Assembly (NCBI GenBank): GCA_937893675.1
Contig: CALBGI010000040.1
Location: forward strand, 1 to 32,357
Direction: 5' to 3'
From: an uncultured Blautia sp.
Lineage (GTDB): Bacteria; Bacillota; Clostridia; Lachnospirales; Lachnospiraceae
DNA length: 32,357 bases
Program-made: the position numbers and the translations under genes
Shown here: piece after piece, positions 24,973-32,357 of the stretch
Numbering within the stretch: position 1 is the first letter of the stretch
How the letters are laid out: each line of letters begins with the position of its first letter
The notes under the pieces: model-generated
The model's input: only the letters and a program-made list of their open reading frames with translations
Database searches by the model: none
Told to the model about the DNA's origin: nothing

Positions 24973-25000
24973 GAGGAAATGCAAAGGAAGCAGAAGGTTG

Positions 25001-25072
25001 TGACATTTGTCATCTTCATCCGGTGACAGGTGACACTGGGCAGGAAGAAGAAAATGTGGCAGAATGGTGTCA
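25001..25072 (+). promoter_or_regulatory. Cluster of TGACA/TGTCA boxes upstream of the ABC operon
   Basis: A perfect inverted repeat TGACATTTGTCA lies at 25001-25012. It is followed by two direct TGACA copies at 25024-25028 and 25031-25035 and a TGTCA at 25068-25072. No clear consensus promoter is visible on the plus strand, which suits a gene that needs an activator. Binding by the adjacent NarL-type regulator is the simplest reading. Confidence 0.55.
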
Positions 25073-25097
25073 GTATCAAACAGAGGAGGGGATTGTT

Positions 25098-26027
25098 ATG
25101 ATCGAGATAAAAAATCTTGTGAAACGGTATGGAAACGTGGTGGCGCTCGACCATTTGAATCTGCATATTCAGGAGGGGGAGATTTACGGTCTTCTGGGGC
25201 CGAACGGCTCCGGAAAAACAACGGCCATCAACTGTATGCTTGCGCTTTTGAAGTACGACAAGGGAAGCATCCGCGTATTCCAGGAGGAAATGAGGCCGGA
25301 TAATTATAAGGTGAAGTCCCAGATCGGGATTGTTTTTCAGGACGTGGCTGTTTTTGAGGAGCTGACGGTGTATGAAAATATTGATTATTTCTGCGGACTG
25401 TACATCAAAGACCGAAGAGAAAGAAAAAAGCTTGTGGAGGAAGCCATAGATTTTGCCGGGCTTGAGGAATACCGGAACATGCGTCCAAAGAAGCTTTCCG
25501 GGGGCCTTCTGAGGCGCCTTAATATTGCCTGCGGAATTGCGCACAGACCAAGGCTGATCATCATGGATGAGCCCACGGTAGCTGTGGACCCGCAGAGCAG
25601 AAACCGGATCCTGGAGGGGATCAGGCGGCTGAACCGGGAGGGCGCCACCATTATCTACACCTCCCATTATATGGAAGAGGTGGAGCAGATATGTACCCGC
25701 ATTGCCATTCTCGACCATGGGCGCTGCATTGCTGAGGGAACCAAGGAAGAGCTGAAAGGAATGATCAAGACAGGCGAGACGGTGACTGTGGAGGCAGTGC
25801 CCCTTAAGGATGCGCAGCTTCAGGAGCTTCGGGAGCTTCCCCATGTCTACGAGGTGCGTTATGAGGAGCAGGTCCTTACGGTGCTTTGCACAGGGGCAGA
25901 ACACAACCTCATTCGGATCCTGCAGTATCTGAAAGAACAGGAACTGAATTTTGGAAGAGTGTTTTCGGAGCTGCCGACGTTGAATGACGTATTTTTGGAG
26001 CTTACCGGAAAACAGCTTCGGGATTAG
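25098..26027 (+). CDS. ABC transporter ATP-binding protein
   Basis: 309 aa from the ATG at 25098, preceded by GAGGAGGGG. An earlier in-frame start at 25023 lies among the regulator boxes and is rejected. Walker A is GPNGSGKT (34-41), the Q-loop is in GIVFQDV, the signature is LSGGLLRR, Walker B is RLIIMDEP and the H-loop His is in YTSHYM. The fifth signature residue is Leu, where Gln, Met or Glu is usual. The C-terminal 90 residues form the accessory domain typical of DrrA/NatA-like exporters. It works with the two ABC-2 permeases immediately downstream, forming a heterodimeric exporter of a drug, lipid or peptide. It is divergent from the two-component genes that probably control it. Confidence 0.9.
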   Translation: MIEIKNLVKRYGNVVALDHLNLHIQEGEIYGLLGPNGSGKTTAINCMLALLKYDKGSIRVFQEEMRPDNYKVKSQIGIVFQDVAVFEELTVYENIDYFCGLYIKDRRERKKLVEEAIDFAGLEEYRNMRPKKLSGGLLRRLNIACGIAHRPRLIIMDEPTVAVDPQSRNRILEGIRRLNREGATIIYTSHYMEEVEQICTRIAILDHGRCIAEGTKEELKGMIKTGETVTVEAVPLKDAQLQELRELPHVYEVRYEEQVLTVLCTGAEHNLIRILQYLKEQELNFGRVFSELPTLNDVFLELTGKQLRD

Positions 26028-26040
26028 AGGGGAGAATAGT

Positions 26041-27162
26041 ATGATTCATTTGCTGAAATATTCCATACGGATGAAATGGAAAAATTTTAATCTGATCTTC
26101 TGGCCCCTGGTGTTTCCGCTCATCATGGCAACGCTTTTTTATCTGGCTTTTGGCTGCATGGAGGAAGCTGATTTTGAGACTGTGCCGGTTGCCGTTGTAG
26201 AAAAAGGAGAGGAACCGGTTTTTGCAAAATTTCTGGAACAGGTGTCGCTGTCGGAGGAACCTCTGATCTCGGTGGAGGAGATGACGGAGAAAGAGGCCAG
26301 AGCGGCCCTGGAGGCAAAAGAGGTTGCCGGGGTTTTCTATGTGGATCAGGAGATCCGGCTGCGGGTGGTCCAGAACGGGCTTCCCCAGAGCATTCTCACA
26401 TCGCTTCTGGAAAGCTACGAAAACGGAAAACAGACGCTTGCCGTTGTGGCTAATCGGCATCCGGAAGGGCTGGAAAGAGCAGTGGCCGGGATGAAGAACC
26501 ATCAGGAGAGCGTGGAGCAGGTATCTCTGGGCGGCAAAACCACAAATGGAAATGTACAGTTTTTCTATGCGCTCATTGCCATGGCCTGCCTTTACGGGGC
26601 ATTTATCGGATTTGGCGCAGCTATGTGGCTGCAGGCCGACTTGAATTCTCTGGCAGCCAGGAGAAGTGTGACGCCCACGTCTAAGCTTACACTGATTCTG
26701 ATGGAGATGAGCTCTTCCTTTCTGCTGCATTTTGTGAATGTGTTCCTCCTGATTTTTTATATTCGATTTGTATTGAGGCAGGAGCTGAACGGCTCGTTGC
26801 TACAGATGCTTCCCGTGGTGTTTATGGGGTGTGTGATCGGCGTCTCCATGGGGATTTTTGTAGGAAGTATTCGGAAATTCGGAGAAAATATAAAGATAGC
26901 CATTCTTCTTGGTGTTTCCATGAGCTGCAGCTTTTTTGCGGGACTGATGAACGGGGAGATGAAAAACATCATAGAGCAGAGCTTTCCCCTGCTGAACCGT
27001 GTGAATCCGGCCGCGCTTATTACGGATGCGCTCTACTGCATCAATGTGTATGAGGACCCGGCGCGGTTTGCCAGAAGCCTGACGCTTTTGGGCGTGATAT
27101 CTGCAGGACTTCTGTTTCTTTCATTCATCAAAACAAGGAGGGTGCGTTATGACAGTTTATAA
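26041..27162 (+). CDS. ABC-2 type permease subunit 1
   Basis: 373 aa from the ATG at 26041, 13 nt after the ATPase gene, with GGGGAGAAT upstream. It has one N-terminal membrane helix (about 20-37), a large extracytoplasmic loop (about 40-165, acidic), then five or six helices. This is the layout of ABC2_membrane_3 / YhgE-like exporter permeases, such as those for drugs, lantibiotics or cell-envelope lipids. Its last 14 bp overlap the second permease gene. The substrate is not evident. Confidence 0.85.
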   Translation: MIHLLKYSIRMKWKNFNLIFWPLVFPLIMATLFYLAFGCMEEADFETVPVAVVEKGEEPVFAKFLEQVSLSEEPLISVEEMTEKEARAALEAKEVAGVFYVDQEIRLRVVQNGLPQSILTSLLESYENGKQTLAVVANRHPEGLERAVAGMKNHQESVEQVSLGGKTTNGNVQFFYALIAMACLYGAFIGFGAAMWLQADLNSLAARRSVTPTSKLTLILMEMSSSFLLHFVNVFLLIFYIRFVLRQELNGSLLQMLPVVFMGCVIGVSMGIFVGSIRKFGENIKIAILLGVSMSCSFFAGLMNGEMKNIIEQSFPLLNRVNPAALITDALYCINVYEDPARFARSLTLLGVISAGLLFLSFIKTRRVRYDSL

Positions 27163-28291
27163 GGGATACATGCGCATTGCCAAAAAGAATGCAGGGATGT
27201 TTTTTCTGTATCTGGTTATTTTCTTTGGGATCACGCTGATGTTTCAGGCTATGGACAGCCGGGAGGAGATCGCGGGCTATCGGCAGGAGCGGCTCAAGGT
27301 GTCGGCAGCGGACAAAGATGGCGGTGTTTTGGCTGAAGCTTTTCTGGAGTACCTGGGACAGTTCCATGATGTGACTGTGACAGAGGAGGACACCGTTGCC
27401 CTGCAGGAAAAACTGTTTTACCGGGATGTGGATTATGTTGTGAGGATTCCGGAGCATTTTTATGAAAACTGTGTGAAAAACGGAGAAAAACTCAAGGTTA
27501 CCAAAGTTCCGGGCTCTTATACCGCCTATTATGCAGATCAGCAGATCAACAGTTTTTTGAATAATGCCAGAGTTTATGAGGCAGCGGGCTTTACGGAGAC
27601 GGAAATGGCAGAGGCCCTGAAGGAAATGCCTAAGGTGCAGGCAGAGCTTTGGGATACAGAGGGAGGAACAGGGGAAACGCCTCTGTATGTGATGTATTTC
27701 CGATACATGCCCTATCTGTTCCTGGGCGTGCTGGGCTATGTGGTGGGAAATATGATTTCTGCCATGCGAAGAGGAGATCTGAAAAAGCGGATGCAGGCCT
27801 CTGCCGTATCGCAGAGAAGGCAGAGCGCAGAGGGACTTCTGGCCTGTGCGACGGTTGCCCTGTTTTTGTGGGGCATTGTGCTGGCAGCGGGAATGTGCTT
27901 CTATGGGAAAAAGCTGCTCGCAAGCGAGAATCTGCCTTATTATTTCCTGAATTCCACAGCCCTTCTTTTGATGGCGGTTTCTGTGTCCTACCTGATCGGA
28001 AGCCTGGCAAAGGGAACAGATGATCTGAACGGCATGGTGAATGTGGCTTCTCTGGGCTTTTGCTTTCTGGGCGGAGCCTTTGTACCTCTTGACGTTATGA
28101 GCTCCGGTGTAAAAAAGGCAGCGCAGTTTCTCCCGGTGTACTGGTACGAGGCTGCAAATGAGCTTCTGGGGGAGTTTGCCGTAGAAACCGTTCGGACAGA
28201 GGTGCTGCAGGCGGTGGGGATCCAGCTTGTATTTGCGGCAGTGTTTGTGTGCATTACGCTGGCGGTGGCAAAAAAGCGCCAGACGGTGTGA
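27149..28291 (+). CDS. ABC-2 type permease subunit 2
   Basis: 380 aa with AGGAGGGTG upstream of an ATG inside the end of the first permease gene. It has the same architecture: an N-terminal helix (about 14-34, MFFLYLVIFFGITLMF), an extracytoplasmic loop (about 40-180), then about five helices, including FRYMPYLFLGVLGYVVGNM and FCFLGGAFVPLDVM. The latter is the typical ABC-2 FxG-x-P re-entrant region. The two permeases are paralogues and probably form a heterodimer with the shared ATPase. Confidence 0.85.
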   Translation: MTVYKGYMRIAKKNAGMFFLYLVIFFGITLMFQAMDSREEIAGYRQERLKVSAADKDGGVLAEAFLEYLGQFHDVTVTEEDTVALQEKLFYRDVDYVVRIPEHFYENCVKNGEKLKVTKVPGSYTAYYADQQINSFLNNARVYEAAGFTETEMAEALKEMPKVQAELWDTEGGTGETPLYVMYFRYMPYLFLGVLGYVVGNMISAMRRGDLKKRMQASAVSQRRQSAEGLLACATVALFLWGIVLAAGMCFYGKKLLASENLPYYFLNSTALLLMAVSVSYLIGSLAKGTDDLNGMVNVASLGFCFLGGAFVPLDVMSSGVKKAAQFLPVYWYEAANELLGEFAVETVRTEVLQAVGIQLVFAAVFVCITLAVAKKRQTV

Positions 28292-28366
28292 GATAAGCAT
28301 TGAGTTAATCTTTGCAATATGATAAGCTTGAAAGGATGTGATCTTGAGAAAAAGAGGTGCTTTATT

Positions 28367-29734
28367 TTGCGGAGAGGAAATGATCTTGGCAGAGATTCTG
28401 TGGGAAGGCTGGTGCTGCGCCTTGCCATTCCCACGATGATCGCCCAGTTTGTAAATATTCTGTACAGCATTATCGACCGGATGTATATTGGGAACATCCC
28501 CGAAATCGGGGATCTGGCCCTTGCGGGAGTCGGGATCTGCGGGCCCATCGTAACCCTTTTGGGCTCCTTTGGAACCCTCATCGGACTTGGGGGCTCCATT
28601 CTTATGGCGATGCGTCAGGGAGAGAAAAACGAGAAGAGGGCACGGCAGCTGATGTCCAATTCCTTTCTCTTGCTGGTGCTTGTCTCCGCGATCCTGACGG
28701 TTTTTTTCCTGCTTCTGAAAAACCGTCTGCTCATGTGGTTTGGAGCCAGTGAGGTGACGTTTGTCTACGCGGATACCTATATGACAATTTATACCATCGG
28801 TACTTTTTTTGCACTGATGGCGCTGGGGCTGAACTATTTTATCACCTGCCAGGGCTTTTCCACCGTGGGAATGGCTACGGTGCTCACAGGAGCTGTCACA
28901 AACATTGTGCTGGATCCGATTTTTATCTTTGTGCTGGATATGGGGGTGGCGGGAGCTGCCATTGCCACAGTCATTGCCCAGATGCTGTCGTGCCTGTTCG
29001 CTATGGGATTTCTGTTCAGCAAACAGGTGCCCATTGGTATCTGCTTTGGGGATTATTCCGGGAAGATCATGGTGCGGATTTTGTCCGTGGGCTTTTCGCC
29101 CTTTTTGATCCTTGCCACGGACAGCGTGATCATTCTGGTGACAAATGCGGTACTGCAGAAATACGGAGGCCCGGGCCAGGGAGATCTCCTGATTTCCGGG
29201 GCCACCATTGTGCAGAGCTACATGATGCTGATCACCGGCCCCATGCTGGGCATCAGCGGCGGCACGCAGGCGATTTTAAGCTACAATTACGGGGCAAGGC
29301 AGACTGCGCGGGTAAAAAAAGCGGAGCGCTGCATTCTGCTTCTGTGTCTGGGATTTACCACCGTGATGTTTTTGATCACCAGAGTGGCGGCACCTTATTT
29401 TGTGCGGATTTTTACAGACAAGGGAGAGCTGTTTGATCTGGCGGTCTGGGGGATCGGCGTGTTTACCCTGGCGGTGATCCCTCTGAGCTTCCAGTATGTG
29501 TTTGTGGACGGACTGACAGCTCTGGGACGCACAAAAACGGCGCTTACCCTGTCCCTGTTCCGAAAGATCAGCTATACGCTTCTTACGATTTTGCTCCCAG
29601 CCCTTTTTACGGCAAAGGCTGCATTTTATGCGGAGCCGATCGTGGACATATTAAGCGCAACGGCATCCACGGTTACTTTTTTGCTGGTGATCGGGAATCA
29701 TCTTCGGAAGCGGGAGCAGATGGAAACAGTATGA
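28367..29734 (+). CDS. MATE family multidrug/Na+ efflux transporter
   Basis: 455 aa from a TTG at 28367. GAGGTG lies 7 nt before this TTG, and the resulting N-terminus (RRGNDLGRDSVGRLVLRLAIP) suits the family. An in-frame ATG at 28319 would add 16 residues but has no ribosome binding site. There are 12 hydrophobic segments in two halves. Typical MATE pieces are LRLAIPTMIAQFVNILYSII, DRMYIGN near helix 2, TNIVLDPIFIF in the middle and SYNYGARQ at the start of the second half. It exports cationic compounds in exchange for Na+ or H+. It lies 75 nt after the ABC operon with no clear terminator, so read-through is possible. Confidence 0.87.
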   Translation: MRRGNDLGRDSVGRLVLRLAIPTMIAQFVNILYSIIDRMYIGNIPEIGDLALAGVGICGPIVTLLGSFGTLIGLGGSILMAMRQGEKNEKRARQLMSNSFLLLVLVSAILTVFFLLLKNRLLMWFGASEVTFVYADTYMTIYTIGTFFALMALGLNYFITCQGFSTVGMATVLTGAVTNIVLDPIFIFVLDMGVAGAAIATVIAQMLSCLFAMGFLFSKQVPIGICFGDYSGKIMVRILSVGFSPFLILATDSVIILVTNAVLQKYGGPGQGDLLISGATIVQSYMMLITGPMLGISGGTQAILSYNYGARQTARVKKAERCILLLCLGFTTVMFLITRVAAPYFVRIFTDKGELFDLAVWGIGVFTLAVIPLSFQYVFVDGLTALGRTKTALTLSLFRKISYTLLTILLPALFTAKAAFYAEPIVDILSATASTVTFLLVIGNHLRKREQMETV

Positions 29735-29755
29735 CGGAAAACGAGGAGGAGAGCG

Positions 29756-30148
29756 ATGAAAAAACAGATTCCTTCCACAGATCTGTGGCTTCGGGAGGCA
29801 AAAGCGGATAAGGATGCGGCAAAATGCGGCATGTATCTGTTTCACAACGGAGTGGTGAGGGAGAGCGCAAAGGCGCTGGTACGTCAGGGAGATCTGACGG
29901 CAGCTCCGGTCGTGGGAATGGAATTTTCCTATGATGAGAAAAAAGTGCAGGAGGCAGTCGAGGAGGCAAGGAAGCTGCCGGGAATTTATTATGTGCGGGT
30001 CTGGCTCAACGAGGGCCGGCTTTCGGTGGGAGAGGATATTATGCTGGTGCTCCTTGGCGGAGATACACGCCCCCATGTGGTAACCGGGCTTGAGACCCTG
30101 GTGGGGAGGATCAAGAGCAGCTGTGTGACAGAAAAAGAGATCCATTGA
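29756..30148 (+). CDS. MoaE-like protein (molybdopterin synthase large subunit family)
   Basis: 130 aa with a strong RBS (GAGGAGGAG). It starts 21 nt after the MATE gene. The sequence (CGMYLFHNGVVRESAKALV, GMEFSYDEKKVQEAV, YYVRVWLNEGRLSVGEDIMLV, TEKEIH at the end) follows the MoaE fold order: a gamma-turn strand, a helix, then a lysine-bearing C-terminal segment. Clostridial proteins of this kind are filed as MoaE family. The usual VPIWKKE end is reduced to VTEKEIH, and no moaD, moaA or other molybdopterin gene is in the window, so its true role may differ. A terminator follows. Confidence 0.7.
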   Translation: MKKQIPSTDLWLREAKADKDAAKCGMYLFHNGVVRESAKALVRQGDLTAAPVVGMEFSYDEKKVQEAVEEARKLPGIYYVRVWLNEGRLSVGEDIMLVLLGGDTRPHVVTGLETLVGRIKSSCVTEKEIH

Positions 30149-30170
30149 TCATATGTCGTGGGGAAACGAA

Positions 30171-30201
30171 AAAGAAGGCGCCGTGGGGTGCCTTCTTTTT
30201 T
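30171..30201. terminator. Bidirectional rho-independent terminator
   Basis: The stem AGAAGGCGCC/GGTGCCTTCT (one G-U pair) has loop GTGG and is followed by six T. The minus strand also ends in a T-run. It separates the convergent MoaE-like and phospholipase D-like genes. Confidence 0.85.
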
Positions 30202-30209
30202 CAACGGAT

Positions 30210-31634
30210 TTATAAAAATCTCCGGATGGGCATGACAACGATGCGCAGAACGCCGTAGAACAGCTTTTTGCCGAAGCTCAGTTCTTTTGGAACATAGTTT
30301 TCTCCCTGCTGATAGGTTCCGTCCTCGGTCATGGTTTTGCTGTAGGTTTTGTCCCGGGCAAATTCCTTTTGCAGGAGCGCGTTCAGTTCTTCGGAATCTA
30401 CGGAAAGCATCAGTTCGGTATCCTGATAGGTGCTTCGCATATCAAAATTGTAGGAGCCGACAATACTCATGCGGTCGTCAATGAGAACCGCTTTGGTATG
30501 GCTGGAGTGCGCGCCCATGAATTCATAAACCTTGACTCCTGTTTTGTGGATCTTCTTTTTCTGGTTGAGATAGTCGGTACAGCCCCAGGGATTGGCTCCG
30601 CTTGCCACATCGTTGGTGAGCATCTCAACGGACGTCCCCTGCTTTGTGAGCGCGGTCAGATCCTGATACATTTCTTTTCCGCAGATAATGTAGGGCGTGT
30701 AGACCTTGACATGTTTGCCCTGCTTCATCAGCTGGTTCAAAGCGTACCACATCCAGGGCTCCTTGTTATCCGGTGTAACGGGATTGCACAAAAGAGAGAT
30801 CCGGTTGGTCTCCATGGTGAATTTTTTCCAGTCCCAGGGCTCATAGGACTGGGGATAGGTTTCTTTTAGGCCGTTATAAATATCTTTGAGTTCCAGCAGA
30901 CACTCCTGTATTTCTTCTGTCATTGCGGGACAGGTAAATTCCCGGCTGTCCGGCAAAGTCCAGACTTCTTCAAAGTAAGAAGAAAGCTGAGAGAGAGAAG
31001 AGTCCCCGGAATCACGGTCTTCATAGACAAAAAGCTCCCAGTCGATATTCTGCGCAGAAGAATAATCTCCCAAAAATAAATTCGTGGTATTGCGGCCGCC
31101 GAGCACATACATGGAGTTGTCGATGATCAGGTATTTGTCATGAAGACGTGCCTGCAGCTTCCAGGGCTTGCCGAAATGGATGGGGTTGTAAATACGCATG
31201 GAAACATTCTCGTGGCTGGCAAGCGCCTGAAACCAGGGGTTTTTCCGCATATCCAGAAATCCGCTGGCGCCGTCTACAATGACCCGGACAGATACGCCGC
31301 GTTCGGCTGCGTGCAGAAGCGAAGACATCACTTCGCGTCCGGAACGGTCGGCATTAAAGTCAAATGTGGACAGAATGATTTCATCCTGCGCTTCCTCTAT
31401 CATGCGAAGACGCAGGAGCAAGGCATCTGTGTTGTCCGGGATGTGAGCCACCCGTTCCGCACCGGGGGTGTCGTTGTAAAAAGCGCGCTTTTCAAACTGC
31501 CTGCGGAAGGCATCGGAAACCTCTTTATGCGAGAGAAAAGGAATGACGAGGGCGCTGAGATAAATTGCCAGTGCAAGGAGCAGGATCCGTCGAAAGGGTA
31601 CTTTGGCAGAACGCTTTTTCTTATTTTTTTTCAT
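30210..31634 (-). CDS. Phospholipase D-like / cardiolipin synthase-like membrane protein
   Basis: 474 aa with AAAGGAGG upstream of the ATG at 31634. A lysine-rich tip and one N-terminal membrane helix (about 15-34, ILLLALAIYLSALVIPFL) are followed by two PLD domains. The first HxK motif is H165-D-K167 with the following Asp in HDKYLIID and GGRN after it. The second is H379-T-K381 in HTKAVLIDD with GSYNFD after it. Both catalytic motifs are complete. Members make cardiolipin or hydrolyse and transfer phosphatidyl groups at the membrane. Only one N-terminal helix is seen, where typical bacterial cardiolipin synthases have two, so it is better called PLD-like. It stands alone between two terminators. 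Confidence 0.87.
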   Translation of the reverse strand: MKKNKKKRSAKVPFRRILLLALAIYLSALVIPFLSHKEVSDAFRRQFEKRAFYNDTPGAERVAHIPDNTDALLLRLRMIEEAQDEIILSTFDFNADRSGREVMSSLLHAAERGVSVRVIVDGASGFLDMRKNPWFQALASHENVSMRIYNPIHFGKPWKLQARLHDKYLIIDNSMYVLGGRNTTNLFLGDYSSAQNIDWELFVYEDRDSGDSSLSQLSSYFEEVWTLPDSREFTCPAMTEEIQECLLELKDIYNGLKETYPQSYEPWDWKKFTMETNRISLLCNPVTPDNKEPWMWYALNQLMKQGKHVKVYTPYIICGKEMYQDLTALTKQGTSVEMLTNDVASGANPWGCTDYLNQKKKIHKTGVKVYEFMGAHSSHTKAVLIDDRMSIVGSYNFDMRSTYQDTELMLSVDSEELNALLQKEFARDKTYSKTMTEDGTYQQGENYVPKELSFGKKLFYGVLRIVVMPIRRFL

Positions 31635-31672
31635 TGATATCCTCCTTTAAAATCTGAGGCTTTTTGGTATTA

Positions 31673-31687
31673 GAGTATATCATACTC
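31673..31687. promoter_or_regulatory. Palindrome upstream of the phospholipase D-like gene
   Basis: GAGTAT and ATACTC are perfect 6-bp arms with a 3-nt centre. The site lies about 40 nt upstream of the start codon and overlaps a TATACT that could be the -10 box on the minus strand. It is a candidate repressor site. Confidence 0.35.
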
Positions 31688-31747
31688 GATAAACGGAAAA
31701 AATGCACGCGATATTTTGGGAAAAGAAGAGATTTTAGGAATAAATAA

Positions 31748-31788
31748 AAACAGCAGACAGAGCCTGGAAAATTTTCTGTCCGCTGTTT
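31748..31788 (-). terminator. Terminator of the wall-anchored protein gene
   Basis: Read on the minus strand, AAACAGCGGACAG and CTGTCTGCTGTTT form a 13-bp stem with one mismatch, followed by TTATTTATT. It begins a few bases after the stop of the gene to its right. Confidence 0.75.
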
Positions 31789-31793
31789 GGGGG

Positions 31794-32357
31794 TTATTCG
31801 TTTGGTTTGGTGTATGCTTTTCTCTTTCGGGCAGTTGCAAGAAGGAGTATGCCGGCAAGAGAGCTTCCCGCGATTGTCAGCCACAGAAGCGGGGCTGTTT
31901 CATCCCCTGTCTTGGGCGCTTTTTTGTCAGCCTTGCTGACCTCGTAAGAAATCCCGGCAGGTTTTGTGCCGGAGGAGTGATTCCCGGTTCCGTAAATTCC
32001 ACTCTTTTCTGTTTGGTCTGTGGGAGTGGGAGAAACGGATGCTGCAGGCGCCTGTGTTAGCACAGGCGTAGGGGAAAGAGAATCCGATTTGTCCGGTGCC
32101 GGCGTGGATTCCGGGGTCTCTGTAGGCGCAGGCATGTCCGTAGGTTCAGGAACGTCTGTAGGCCTGGGAGTGTCCGTAGGTCCAGGAATGTCTGTAGGCC
32201 TGGGAGTGTCCGTAGGTCCAGGAGTGTCCGTAGGCCTGGGAGTGTCCGTAGGTTCAGGAATGCCCGTGGGCGTGGGGGCAGCTGTAGGTCCAGGAATGCC
32301 CCTGGGCTCAGGGGTAGCTGTAGGTCCAGGAACGCCCGTGGGCTCAGGAGTAGCTGT
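31794..32357 (-). CDS. Cell-wall-anchored protein with Pro/Thr repeats (partial, runs off the window)
   Basis: The C-terminal 187 residues are seen. The reading frame is open to the right edge, so the start and main domain lie outside. From the edge inwards there are tandem hexapeptides of the form P-T-D-T-P-[R/G] (about 32130-32357), a Ser/Pro/Thr-rich spacer, then the sorting signal APKTGDE, a hydrophobic helix (LLWLTIAGSSLAGILLLA) and a basic tail (RKRK). The protein should be exported and covalently fixed to peptidoglycan by a sortase. The motif is APKTG, a variant of LPxTG common in Clostridia. The repeats form a stiff stalk through the wall. The function of the missing N-terminal part is unknown. 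Confidence 0.85.
   Translation of the reverse strand, partial: TATPEPTGVPGPTATPEPRGIPGPTAAPTPTGIPEPTDTPRPTDTPGPTDTPRPTDIPGPTDTPRPTDVPEPTDMPAPTETPESTPAPDKSDSLSPTPVLTQAPAASVSPTPTDQTEKSGIYGTGNHSSGTKPAGISYEVSKADKKAPKTGDETAPLLWLTIAGSSLAGILLLATARKRKAYTKPNE
32130..32357 (-). repeat. 18-bp tandem repeats encoding a Pro/Thr stalk
   Basis: About twelve imperfect 18-bp units, such as CCTGGACCTACGGACACT on the minus strand, encode P-T-x-x-P-x hexapeptides. Near the window edge, units with Ala/Glu/Gly (TATPEP, TGVPGP) replace the Asp-rich ones. The array continues past the edge. Such repeats change copy number easily. Confidence 0.8.

Noticed and set aside
24945..25904. 319-aa minus-strand frame opposite the ABC ATPase gene
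   Set aside because: Antisense to intact Walker motifs and spans the two-component promoter region.
27128..28300. 390-aa minus-strand frame opposite the second ABC permease
   Set aside because: His/Cys/Gln-rich antisense frame; the plus strand is a coherent membrane protein with an RBS.
32130..32357. CRISPR-like repeats at the right edge
   Set aside because: The 18-bp units are contiguous, in frame and code for Pro/Thr hexapeptides; there are no spacers.

Overview
The window looks like a piece of a Gram-positive, low-to-mid GC Firmicute chromosome, most likely a gut Lachnospiraceae (Clostridia). The evidence is strong AGGAGG-type ribosome binding sites, TTGACA/TATAAT-like promoters, a BlaR1/BlaI-controlled class B PBP, a PKTG-type wall-anchored protein and Clostridia-style NarL two-component/ABC modules. 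No rRNA, tRNA, CRISPR array or intact insertion sequence was seen.

Positions 1-5220 are an AT-rich accessory stretch. It starts with a SIR2-like protein (62-1114) followed by a small protein with one hydrophobic segment (1164-1796); I cannot assign this pair to a named system. Next comes the decayed C-terminal part of a large serine recombinase on the minus strand (about 1859-2480), broken by several frameshifts and stops. A truncated plus-strand coding remnant (to 2749) abuts a zinc-ribbon/RNxxxH/SEC-C protein (2773-4122), and a RhuM-family protein (4186-5220) follows. Positions 5221-5964 hold no convincing gene but carry an orphan consensus promoter and two inverted repeats.

Positions 5965-12565 are a complete four-gene Wadjet (jetABCD) SMC-type anti-plasmid operon, by domain content probably type III. 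All gene junctions overlap and there is a plausible promoter just upstream.

Positions 12600-18240 are a mec/bla-like beta-lactam response cassette. Two near-identical BlaI/MecI-type operators precede a MecA_N-type penicillin-binding protein and a membrane-anchored partner protein. These converge on a blaI-blaR1 operon on the opposite strand. No beta-lactamase is present, so the PBP is the likely regulated output.

Positions 18390-32357 look like ordinary chromosome with higher GC. They contain an NCS2 purine permease; an unusual fusion of an endonuclease Q-like PHP nuclease with a UvrD-family helicase; a NarL-type two-component system on the minus strand, divergent from an ABC transporter (ATPase plus two ABC-2 permeases) with TGACA/TGTCA boxes between them; a MATE exporter; a MoaE-like protein; a phospholipase D/cardiolipin synthase-like membrane protein; and, running off the right edge, a cell-wall-anchored protein with Pro/Thr hexapeptide repeats.

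The most distinctive items are the complete Wadjet operon within a decaying defence island, the unassigned SIR2 plus hydrophobic-protein pair, the Zn-ribbon/RNxxxH/SEC-C protein with an apparently lost upstream partner, and the EndoQ-UvrD fusion.
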